Of a DNA stretch of 51,435 nt, positions 36,971 through 43,998 are shown in pieces. The notes beneath the pieces were generated by a model. It ran no database searches. It saw nothing but the letters and a program-made list of their open reading frames with translations, and had not been told where the DNA came from. Origin of the DNA: an uncultured Planctomycetaceae bacterium (GTDB lineage Bacteria; Planctomycetota; Planctomycetia; Pirellulales; Pirellulaceae). The translations under genes and the position numbers were made by a program. Numbering within the stretch: the first letter of the stretch is position 1; each line of letters begins with the position of its first letter. Location of the stretch: assembly GCA_903863885.1 (NCBI GenBank), contig CAIPEB010000318.1, positions 1-51,435 of the forward strand, given 5' to 3'.

Positions 36971-37083
36971 GGAGACCGGAGACCGGAGACCGGAGTCCGG
37001 AGTCCGGAGGCTGGAGCATGACAATGACCGATCTGTCGTCCGCAGTTGGGCGGCACGGGTGGTTCGTCCACCCGTGTGTCGCT
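36971..37083. repeat. Composite repeat: six GGAG heptads plus perfect hairpin
   Basis: Six tandem 7-bp units (three GGAGACC, two GGAGTCC, one GGAGGCT) are followed by GGAGCATGACA and, about 35 bases on, by CACGGGTGG-TTCGT-CCACCCGTG (9-bp perfect stem, 37054-37076) and TGTCGCT. Order and sequence match the copy at 11743-11815. Confidence 0.8.
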
Positions 37084-37203
37084 TTCGGACGGTAAGCGAA
37101 CACGGTTCTTTCTGACGTAAATGCACAATTTCACACGTTGGGGCTTTGCTCCCGAAACGCGTGCAATAGGGATGATGCAAATATCGAAGAGCGGCAGGTT
37201 CGA

Positions 37204-37229
37204 ACACGGTTGAACAAGCCACCCGTGCC
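37204..37229 (-). repeat. Inverted partial copy of the CACGGGTGG hairpin
   Basis: Read on the minus strand this is GGCACGGGTGGCTTGTTCAA followed by CCGTGT, close to the hairpin at 11787 and 37052. It is inverted relative to the copy 130 bases to its left, so the two could bound a small element. Confidence 0.65.
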
Positions 37230-37332
37230 AGCCAGATATGTTGGTCGATTATCGCCCGCGAGATGATGCGAATAGGAGGATCCCCGGAGCAGCGCCTAAC
37301 CGCGGCTGACCCAACCCGCATCCCGCGTCGTA

Positions 37333-38427
37333 TCACGCTGCCCGACGATTTGACGAGGCTTCCGCGGGCGAGCCTGGTTCGAATTCGGCAAGCCGCTGCC
37401 AGTGCGCAGACGGCATATTCATGGCCAGCTTCAGTGCACCGACCGCGCCGGCGAATACCGAGTCGTAGACCTTGGTGACGTTGCCTCCGCCGAGGGGGCG
37501 CAGCCCTTCTTCGATCATGGTATCGAGCCCCTTGAGCTGGCTCCCGCCGCCGCCGAGAAGAACGTGGTTGAGCATCGGGCGCTGGAACTCGGGATCGAAC
37601 CGGGCCACGACTTCGCGTATGCCCTGGATGATCGGCCCGGCAATCGTCTTGCAGGCGTGCTTGAGCGGTTCCGTCACGTCCACTTGAGTCGGGACGCCGT
37701 GCACAGGCAAAGTCACGAGGGCGATTTCGTTGACATCGTGCACAAATCCGTGCTTTTCCTTGATTTCTCGCGCCATATTCAAGGAGACCTGCACTTCGGG
37801 GTGCGCTGCCTTCAGCGCCTTGAGGAAGCACTCGTCAATGGTGTCGCCTCCCATCGGCAGCGTCACCTGATCCTCTTCGGTCGGATAGCTGCCGTAGATG
37901 GGGCATATGTCGATCGTGCCCGCGCCTATATCCACGACCAGCGTTTCGGTGAGGCGATTCATGCTGTAGGCGACGGTGAACGGCTCCGCGACGATCACGG
38001 CCGCATCGAAGTGCCCCTGGATGGCTTCCATGATGACGGCTTTGCTCTCGGCGTTTGCCCGAGACGGGGCGCCGACGACTCCGTAGACCGTTGATCCGTG
38101 CGGCAGTCCGAGCGACGACAATGCGTGTTGAACCAGCAGTCTTGCGGCTTCGCGCCGTTTGGACGCATCGACGTCGGAGACCCCGGCGTCCGCGCTCTTG
38201 AGGTATTTGAGCGTGCCGCGCTCAAAGGGGCGTACCACTTCCAGGGCGAGGCGTTGCCGGACGATGTCCTGTCCGAACACCACATCGCGACCAAGCATGG
38301 CCCGGGCCACGTGATCCTTCGGCCAGCCGACCGATGTGTGGAACGTTTCCCGTCTGCCGTTCGAGGCAACCACCGAGGTCTTGAACGAGCCGAAATCCAT
38401 GCCGACAAAAACTTCCTTACCGCTCAT
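37333..38427 (-). CDS. MamK-like actin-family ATPase in Tad pilus operon
   Basis: About 364 residues. It has the actin-fold ATP site: phosphate-1 loop VGMDFGSFKTSV (Asp11-Thr17), phosphate-2 loop VVDIGAGTIDIC (Asp166) and adenosine motif LLGGGGSQLKGL. Stretches such as VGWPKDHVARAMLGRDVVFG, EEDQVTLPMGGDTIDE, DVTEPLKHACKTI, EEGLRPLGGGNVTKV and the terminal HWQRL match, from memory, the magnetosome filament protein MamK more closely than MreB or ParM. No other magnetosome gene is present. It is the last gene of the leftward Tad block (73 bases after its neighbour), with AAGGA nine bases before the ATG. A filament that positions the pilus machine is a hypothesis. Confidence 0.88.
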   Translation of the reverse strand: MSGKEVFVGMDFGSFKTSVVASNGRRETFHTSVGWPKDHVARAMLGRDVVFGQDIVRQRLALEVVRPFERGTLKYLKSADAGVSDVDASKRREAARLLVQHALSSLGLPHGSTVYGVVGAPSRANAESKAVIMEAIQGHFDAAVIVAEPFTVAYSMNRLTETLVVDIGAGTIDICPIYGSYPTEEDQVTLPMGGDTIDECFLKALKAAHPEVQVSLNMAREIKEKHGFVHDVNEIALVTLPVHGVPTQVDVTEPLKHACKTIAGPIIQGIREVVARFDPEFQRPMLNHVLLGGGGSQLKGLDTMIEEGLRPLGGGNVTKVYDSVFAGAVGALKLAMNMPSAHWQRLAEFEPGSPAEASSNRRAA

Positions 38428-38500
38428 GATCTGCGTCCTTGATCTGCACTCGCTGAGTGCGAATCGGGTCCCCCGGGGCCCGAGGTGTACATTTCGCTGT

Positions 38501-39427
38501 TTAGATTCCGCTGGCTGCGGAGGACTCGGCTGCGGGTTTCCGCAGATCTTGGCGCAACCGCAGGTTTTCTTCAAACAGTGTTTCCAGAATCGCGGACTCC
38601 TGCGATCTCTGTCGCAGCTCCTCCGACTGCCGCTGGTCGCCGAACGTCGGTCCCAGGAGCGAAGCGGCGGCGAATTGAGAATCGGCGAAGTCGGCGATCG
38701 TTGTAGCGCGAGCGGGAACTGTTTCGGATGCGGAAGTCGGCGAGTGCCCGGACGGCGCAGCCGCAAGGTAGGTCCCGGAGGGACCGGCAAGTTCGACGTG
38801 AATCGTCGCATCACGCCGCAGACCGGACGTCCGAAATGCAATGGCCAGCCCTAATGCGGCAATGCTCGTTACCAACGAAATCGACAACAGCAGGTGCGGT
38901 ATCGGCGAGTTTCTTTCCTCGACTCGCGCAAGATCGCGAGGTGGACCCGCAACCTGCGGTTCTTCGCGAGTTGCTTCGCTGTGCGGAAGTGGCGGAGATT
39001 CGCTGACGTAGCTTGCTGCCCGGATTTCGCCGCGCCAGTCGGGCCGATCCACGTCCTTGCCGGGAGTCCAGAAACTTCGGAGCGGCTTCGAGTCCAGTCC
39101 TTCAGGCAACGGCTGCGCCGGATACAACACCGGCGGCTGCCGTTCGGCTGAATCCGGGTTCGTCTGCGTTGGCGCATCCGGCGATGGGTCGCCGGTGCGA
39201 AGTTCGTTGTCAACCACCGCATCCGTGCCGCTCGACTCGCGTCGCGAAGCCAAATCGAGTTCCGAGCTTCGAGTGCCACGCAACAGGAGTATCTTGGGGC
39301 CGGCGGTATCCGCGTCATCTCCGACCGCGGCCGCACACAATCCGAGAGCAATCGCCAGTACGACGCGATAAGCGTGCGTCCCGATTGCGGGGGCGGCGGA
39401 GCGTTTGTTGCGTATCATGAGGGGCAT
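38501..39427 (-). CDS. Hypothetical membrane protein with possible C-terminal coiled coil (Tad-linked)
   Basis: A 308-residue protein. It has an N-terminal hydrophobic segment or signal (VVLAIALGLCAAAVG), a long Pro/Ser/Asp-rich linker, a transmembrane segment at about residues 175-195 (LLLSISLVTSIAALGLAIAF), and a C-terminal region DQRQSEELRQRSQESAILETLFEENLRLRQDLRK that looks like a coiled coil. I do not recognise a family. It sits 16 bases after tadD and 73 before the MamK-like gene. A membrane anchor for the filament is one possibility, based on position only. Confidence 0.65.
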   Translation of the reverse strand: MPLMIRNKRSAAPAIGTHAYRVVLAIALGLCAAAVGDDADTAGPKILLLRGTRSSELDLASRRESSGTDAVVDNELRTGDPSPDAPTQTNPDSAERQPPVLYPAQPLPEGLDSKPLRSFWTPGKDVDRPDWRGEIRAASYVSESPPLPHSEATREEPQVAGPPRDLARVEERNSPIPHLLLSISLVTSIAALGLAIAFRTSGLRRDATIHVELAGPSGTYLAAAPSGHSPTSASETVPARATTIADFADSQFAAASLLGPTFGDQRQSEELRQRSQESAILETLFEENLRLRQDLRKPAAESSAASGI

Positions 39428-39443
39428 TTCGACATGGTTCCTG

Positions 39444-40247
39444 TTATCGATACGCCACCTGACTGGCGGGGCCCGCGGACGGAGGAAGTTGGGCGACCGC
39501 GCTCGATGCCGCTGACGCCTGCCCCGCGGATGACGTGCGTTGAATCACGTCGCGCAACTGGCAGATCCGCTGTCGGGCTGAACCGGCATCCTGAGCGCTG
39601 GCAAGATCCAGCTGGCAACTTGCCGCTTCCGTTTGACCTTCCAGGAGCAGCGCAAAAGCCAGATTGACGCGAGCCTGCGACTCGGGCAAACCGGCCTGGC
39701 TGAATTCATGCAGGGCTTCGTCCGCGCGCCCGGTGCGGGCCATGAGCAGGCCCAGGTTGTTGTGGGCGCGCGCGAGGTTTGGTTTCAGACCGAGGGCGGT
39801 TCGCAGACTTTTCTCTGCTTCACCCCAGTTGCGTTGCGCATAGGAACTGTAGCCGAGGTCGCAGTGGATCTCGGCGTTCTCGGGCGCTCGCGACACCGCT
39901 TCCAGGTAGAACTGGCGTGCCATCGCCGGATCGTTCTTTCGGTCGTAGAGCAAGGCGACACGGTGATAGATGTCGGCGCGGTTCGGGTCGTGTGCCAGCG
40001 ATTCCTGATAGGCCGCCAGCGCGCCGTCGATGTCGCCGCGCAGTTCGGCACTCCGCGCGAATGCGACCTTGATGTCGACTTTCTGGCGTTTATCGAGATC
40101 GACAGCTTCGAGTGTCGAAGCCGCCTGACGCTTCTCGGGGCCCATCCAACTCGGCTGCAATGTCCTCAACGGCTGGCAACCGGACGGTACCAGCGCCAGC
40201 CCGCTCAGGAGGACAATCGCCAGCCGCGCTCGATGGTCGGGGTGCAC
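39444..40247 (-). CDS. tadD: TadD-like TPR lipoprotein
   Basis: A 267-residue lipoprotein: signal with a lipobox-like VPSGC (Cys24), then about four tetratricopeptide repeats (AFARSAELRGDIDGALAAYQESLAHDPNRADIYHR, ALLYDRKNDPAMARQFYLEAV, DLGYSSYAQRNWGEAEKSLRTAL, NLGLLMARTGRADEALHEF). TadD proteins support Tad secretin assembly (family knowledge). It follows the 277-aa gene by 108 bases in the leftward Tad block. The start is a GTG with GGTGA a few bases upstream. Confidence 0.85.
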   Translation of the reverse strand: MHPDHRARLAIVLLSGLALVPSGCQPLRTLQPSWMGPEKRQAASTLEAVDLDKRQKVDIKVAFARSAELRGDIDGALAAYQESLAHDPNRADIYHRVALLYDRKNDPAMARQFYLEAVSRAPENAEIHCDLGYSSYAQRNWGEAEKSLRTALGLKPNLARAHNNLGLLMARTGRADEALHEFSQAGLPESQARVNLAFALLLEGQTEAASCQLDLASAQDAGSARQRICQLRDVIQRTSSAGQASAASSAVAQLPPSAGPASQVAYR

Positions 40248-40355
40248 GAGGTCACCGCCTTTTGAGTTTGAGTATTGGAGGTTCTTGGCAGAGCCCCGAA
40301 AACGCCTGAGCTCGCCATATCGGCGTTCAGTTTTGGCTTCTTTCCGGTCGCGTTG

Positions 40356-41189
40356 TCAGCGGGCGCCACCCGACGAGAAACTCGAACTCATGCCGCCGCC
40401 GGCTCCCATGGACCCTGCCGTGCCTCGCCCGCTGATGGATGAGCTTCCTCGGGAGTTAGTCTCCGTCGCCTGGTTCTTATGGATCTCTTCCGATTCACGG
40501 CCGGTCAAACTCGAGAATTCGCCCTGTCCGACCACCACCAAGTCGGGAGATGCGGTGACATTGAGCCGTTTGAGTTCCTTGAGCACGTTTTCCCGCCGTG
40601 CTGCGTCCAACTGGGGATTGCCGGGACTCTTTTCGATTACGATCGGCGATTCCGTCACGCTAAGGCACTGGGCCAACTTGAGGACCTGTGCCTGGCCTCG
40701 GGGCTTAAGTCGTTCAGCTTCTTTTCCGGGACCGTCGAAAAAGTCGTACTGATACAGCACGCGCTGGCGGGCGATGCCGTTCATCACGTGCGCCTGATAA
40801 TAGGATCGAATTGCGTCGCCGAATGGACGCTCGATGAAGAACTCGGGAAATCCCCAGTACAAAGCCTGCTGGTTCGCCTTGAACCGCGCGATGCGCCCGC
40901 GGCCCACCGGTCCGCAAGCCTGCGGATTATAGGTTTGGCCGCTGGCACTGTCGGCGAAGACATGTTCAGAGGTTCCGCTCAAGTCCGTCAACGGGCTTGG
41001 TTCCAGTTCTTCAGCTTGTGCGGCAGCGGTCTCGGAGATGCCCGGAGCCACCAGTGCCGTCGGCGGTTCCTCTTCCGCGACCAATCCCTGAGTGAGCATC
41101 AGGCCCCCGGCAAGCGAGCACGCAAACAGGCTCCGAGGAAACCTGCGAACGGTTGAGAGCACAAACGAGTTGAACCGGTAGAGGAGCAT
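40356..41189 (-). CDS. Secreted hypothetical protein, Tad-linked (277 aa)
   Basis: A 277-residue protein with an N-terminal hydrophobic segment (SLFACSLAGGLMLTQGLVA) and a mature part containing ACGPVGRGRIARFKANQQALYWGFPEFFIERPFG. The later RGQAQVLKLAQCLSVTESPIVIEKSPGN and LDAARRENVLKELKRLNV look like the peptidoglycan-binding OmpA-like pattern (LDxxRRxxVxxxL). The tail is Gly/Ser-rich low complexity. It lies 12 bases after the secretin gene, so it probably works with the outer-membrane part of the pilus machine. Family not recognised. Confidence 0.7.
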   Translation of the reverse strand: MLLYRFNSFVLSTVRRFPRSLFACSLAGGLMLTQGLVAEEEPPTALVAPGISETAAAQAEELEPSPLTDLSGTSEHVFADSASGQTYNPQACGPVGRGRIARFKANQQALYWGFPEFFIERPFGDAIRSYYQAHVMNGIARQRVLYQYDFFDGPGKEAERLKPRGQAQVLKLAQCLSVTESPIVIEKSPGNPQLDAARRENVLKELKRLNVTASPDLVVVGQGEFSSLTGRESEEIHKNQATETNSRGSSSISGRGTAGSMGAGGGMSSSFSSGGAR

Positions 41190-41201
41190 ATTCGGCTCTT
41201 G

Positions 41202-43064
41202 TTATTGCGATAATCCGGTCGGTCCATAGACGTTCTGCTGTTCCATCTGCATCTGCGATTGGCAGCTGAATGGGTTGTCCCATTGTCCGGTGGACCGATG
41301 TGGTTGGCCCGTGCGTCCCTCGATCCGGTTCAGCAGATAAAACTCCAGATCGTTCGGCTCCATGACTTCCTGGCCCGGCAACTGCAGGCATTCCCCGGCG
41401 TTGATCGGACTGATCAAGTACGGGGTTACCGCGACAAGCAGTTCCTGTTCGAGAACCTGATGCCGAGTGTTGCTGAACAGCGGTCCCAGGTAAGGAAGAT
41501 CTCCCAACAGCGGAATGCGGGCGGTGCTACCGTCCGTTGAGCGGTCCAGCAATCCGGCGATGGCCAGCGTTTGACCTTCGCGGAGTTCGACGGTCGTGGA
41601 GGCGTTGCGTGTCCTGACGCCCGGAATGGGGTCGCCATTGACAATGAGCGTCACGGCCAGAGACTGGTCGATCGTGCTGACTTCGGGTTCGACGTGCAGC
41701 CGAATCAGGCCATCGTCCTGGAGATACGGAATAAATGCGAGTTGCACACCGAAGGGCTTGAACTCGACGCTGTTGTTGCCGGCACCGCCTCCCATTTGAG
41801 CGACGGGAACCGGAAACTCTCCGCCGGACTGGAAGCGGGCCACGTGCCCATTCAACGTGACGAGATTCGGTTCCGCCAGGACGGTCGCGACGTTGTTCTG
41901 CCGCAGCGCCTGCATTACGACTGCGAAACTGCCGCCGTTGAAGACCCCGACCAGATTGCCGCCCGTCAGCCCGGCCAGTCCGTCGAGCACATCCAATGGG
42001 TTGTTCCCGGTGGGAAGAGACGCCAGAGAGTTGTTGCCGACCTTGGGAGCGATGATGTCCGCGCCGATCTGCCGTAACGCCGTGCGGTTGACTTCGGCGA
42101 TCTGCACTTTCAACAGAACCTGATGGACGCCCGGCACCTTCAGAAGGTTAATAATCTGGGCAGCAGCCACGGCGGCCTGTGCGGAAGGACGCCCGCCTTC
42201 CTCGTACATTGTGCCGGACATGCCGTTCGGCTGGTTTTCACCACTTGTGTCGGGTTGGTCGCTGGGAGAAGTGTCAGGCAGATTGGTGTCCGTTGCTGCT
42301 TGCGGATCCGGATTCGATGCCTGCTGGCCGGTGCCGGCAGGCTCGCCGATGGTCGGACGACTCCGACCCTGCTGGGAAACGGACCGCTGCGGAACTTGAA
42401 CCGAAGAAAGGTAGGCGCGGATCGTGCTCAGGATCTGGTGCACCTGTGCGTCGCTTCTGGCTTCGCCCTCGACGACCAAGTGTTCGCGAATCTGGCCGAG
42501 CTTGATGAACGCATCTGGAAAGATCTGCTTGAGCTGCGCCCGAAGAAAGTCGAGGTCGTAAACGACGTGAATCTCGAAGGAGTAGTTCTGACCGCTGGTC
42601 GTGACAATCATCAGGTCGGTGACGCCTGCCCGCCGTCCGGTCAACCGAATCATGCGCGGATCGGGCAGGATCTCGAAATCGACGACCGTCGGATCTCCGA
42701 CCGCGATCACGGCCGTGCCACGCTCACGGGCAATCGGCTCCTTGGTGGTCAACAACCTGCCCTGGCCGACAACTACTTCAAGCGCGGCGTCGTTGCCTTT
42801 CAGCGAATCGAGAAACTCGGCAACCGGTTTCTTTTCGTCTTCGGTCGGTTGGGTCCGCCACTGCTGTCCGGCCCCGGACCCTTCCGCCGGGCGTGAGGCC
42901 AAAGTGGGAACGACCGGGACCGCTGGCTGCAAACCGGCGATCACCCGAGGGGCGGCTTCCTGGGCCGCGGCAAATCCCCATGCCAGGCTGATAGCGACAG
43001 CTGCCAGCAGGCCAGTTGCACGGACACGACAGTTGAGTTCTTTTGACACTGCCAGGCCGCTCAT
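41202..43064 (-). CDS. cpaC: Tad pilus secretin CpaC/RcpA
   Basis: About 620 residues. A signal peptide (LLAAVAISLAWGFAAAQ) is followed by the pilus N-domain with BON-like secretin lead (AVGDPTVVDFEILPDPRMIRLTGRRAGVTDLMIVTT). A Gln/Asn/Pro-rich linker follows, then the secretin core with QVLLKVQIAEVNRTALRQIGADI, ATVLAEPNLVTLNGHVARFQSGGEFPVP and the C-terminal GLLDRSTDGSTARIPLLGDLPYLGPLFSN. It forms the outer-membrane channel for the Flp pilus. The ATG at 43064 leaves an AAGGA directly adjacent to it; TTG 43082 is an alternative with no visible ribosome site, so the start is uncertain. Confidence 0.93.
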   Translation of the reverse strand: MSGLAVSKELNCRVRATGLLAAVAISLAWGFAAAQEAAPRVIAGLQPAVPVVPTLASRPAEGSGAGQQWRTQPTEDEKKPVAEFLDSLKGNDAALEVVVGQGRLLTTKEPIARERGTAVIAVGDPTVVDFEILPDPRMIRLTGRRAGVTDLMIVTTSGQNYSFEIHVVYDLDFLRAQLKQIFPDAFIKLGQIREHLVVEGEARSDAQVHQILSTIRAYLSSVQVPQRSVSQQGRSRPTIGEPAGTGQQASNPDPQAATDTNLPDTSPSDQPDTSGENQPNGMSGTMYEEGGRPSAQAAVAAAQIINLLKVPGVHQVLLKVQIAEVNRTALRQIGADIIAPKVGNNSLASLPTGNNPLDVLDGLAGLTGGNLVGVFNGGSFAVVMQALRQNNVATVLAEPNLVTLNGHVARFQSGGEFPVPVAQMGGGAGNNSVEFKPFGVQLAFIPYLQDDGLIRLHVEPEVSTIDQSLAVTLIVNGDPIPGVRTRNASTTVELREGQTLAIAGLLDRSTDGSTARIPLLGDLPYLGPLFSNTRHQVLEQELLVAVTPYLISPINAGECLQLPGQEVMEPNDLEFYLLNRIEGRTGQPHRSTGQWDNPFSCQSQMQMEQQNVYGPTGLSQ

Positions 43065-43104
43065 TCCTTGTGTGCTATCCAACGTCGGTTCAATTGGGGT
43101 GTGC

Positions 43105-43111
43105 GGGGGGG
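43105..43111. repeat. Homopolymer G7 tract before secretin gene
   Basis: Seven G bases about 40 bases upstream of the secretin start, between two CAATTG hexamers (43091 and 43114). Length changes here would alter the leader of the operon. Confidence 0.7.
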
Positions 43112-43292
43112 CTCAATTGCGTTTGAAGGTCCAACGGTCCGTTCGGCTTCGTCTCGCTGCCTGCCATTTCCTCGTGGTGTCCAAGCGGCCTGACAAAAAG
43201 TTCATTCCTCAGTTCGGGCAGGCCGACTTGCATTGCTCGCCGGCGGGTTTCATCGCGCGACGTGTTTCGACTCCGGGCTCTGCCCGCTTCAT

Positions 43293-43308
43293 CGCAATAA
43301 CCGTGCTA
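43293..43308 (-). promoter_or_regulatory. Candidate sigma-54 promoter for the secretin operon
   Basis: Minus strand reads TAGCACGGTTATTGCG against the consensus TGGCACGNNNNTTGCW. The -12 GC and the spacing are correct. The -24 GG is AG, which is a costly change. It points towards the secretin operon, 229 bases from its start. The gene next door encodes a sigma-54-type activator. Confidence 0.35.
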
Positions 43309-43482
43309 ATCGGAATAACCGATACAGTCGTTCTATCGGACTCCGATGCCGGAAAAATCAAGTCGGACTTTGCGGTGAGGAGAGAATGACAACTCTCGCT
43401 TCGATCAAAACTCATTTTGCAGTCGAGACTTGGGTCTGGGAAATCGGAAATGCGACGCCTGAGATGTGGTGACGTCCGCTGT

Positions 43483-43490
43483 GGGGGGGG
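43483..43490. repeat. Homopolymer G8 tract in divergent control region
   Basis: Eight consecutive G bases between the two divergent Tad blocks. Its location in the control region suggests a possible spacing switch. Confidence 0.7.
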
Positions 43491-43947
43491 CCGTCGCCAG
43501 CGGTTCGTAAATCCTCGCCCAGTCTGATTGGATCGAGTTCAATCACCAGGCCGGAGCGGCAACCCTGGCGCGGGAATCGGCACATGCCAACGCGCTGAAA
43601 CAACTCAGACGGCCGGGAATCGGGGGTGTGCCGTCGATCAAATTCCACTCGCAGCGGGTAATTATCCGAGTTGGTGTAAGGATAATACCCACATTCAAAC
43701 GATGTATTTTCCCATGTTGTTGGGCGTGGATTAGCAACATCATATTAAGTAATTGAGGGCAGTCATTTCGCGATTAAGTTCTTTCTTGCGCCACAACAAT
43801 CTAGCAGTGCGCCGGCATGCGGGAATTCACTGTCTGATTGTGCAGCAGGTCGCTTGGTGCATCTGGATTGTGTGCGGGGAGACCGGAGCGGCAGTCGCAC
43901 GGATTGGGCGCCACGACTGGTTTGCAGATCGGAGAAAAGGAGGCTCC

Positions 43948-43998
43948 GTGCATTTAAGGAACCAACGCTTTGGCATTGGCCGACGTACTCCTGATTAG
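43948..43998 (+). CDS. Possible leader peptide overlapping the activator start
   Basis: GTG 43948 has the strongest ribosome site in the region (AAAAGGAGG, spacing four to five bases). It would encode about 16 residues, VHLRNQRFGIGRRTPD, ending inside the activator gene in another frame. It could set translation of the activator by coupling. A chance frame is equally possible. Confidence 0.3.
   Translation: MHLRNQRFGIGRRTPD

Larger units (their letters stand above)
36847..37332. other. Intergenic region with two composite repeat copies
   Basis: 486 bases downstream of the leftward MamK-like gene and upstream of the leftward mannosidase. It holds the longest heptad array (36971-37012), a perfect hairpin (37054-37076) and an inverted partial copy of that hairpin (37204-37229). 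No gene is convincing. Confidence 0.6.
43065..43969. other. Divergent control region of the Tad locus
   Basis: About 900 bases between the leftward secretin operon and the rightward activator. It holds G7 (43105-43111) and G8 (43483-43490) tracts, a -24/-12-like sequence on the minus strand, and an AT-rich stretch (about 43660-43800) with an ATGTTG...CAACAT inverted repeat (43714-43740). No convincing gene is seen. Confidence 0.6.

Noticed and set aside
36971-37012. A CRISPR array
   Set aside because: The repeats are 7 bases in direct tandem with no spacers, and no cas gene is in the window.
37333-38427. A magnetosome island
   Set aside because: No mamA, mamB, mamI, mamE or other magnetosome gene lies nearby; the context is a Tad pilus.
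43233-43734. Short frames in the divergent Tad control region
   Set aside because: They have no ribosome sites, no recognisable sequence, and cross the G8 tract and promoter-like elements.
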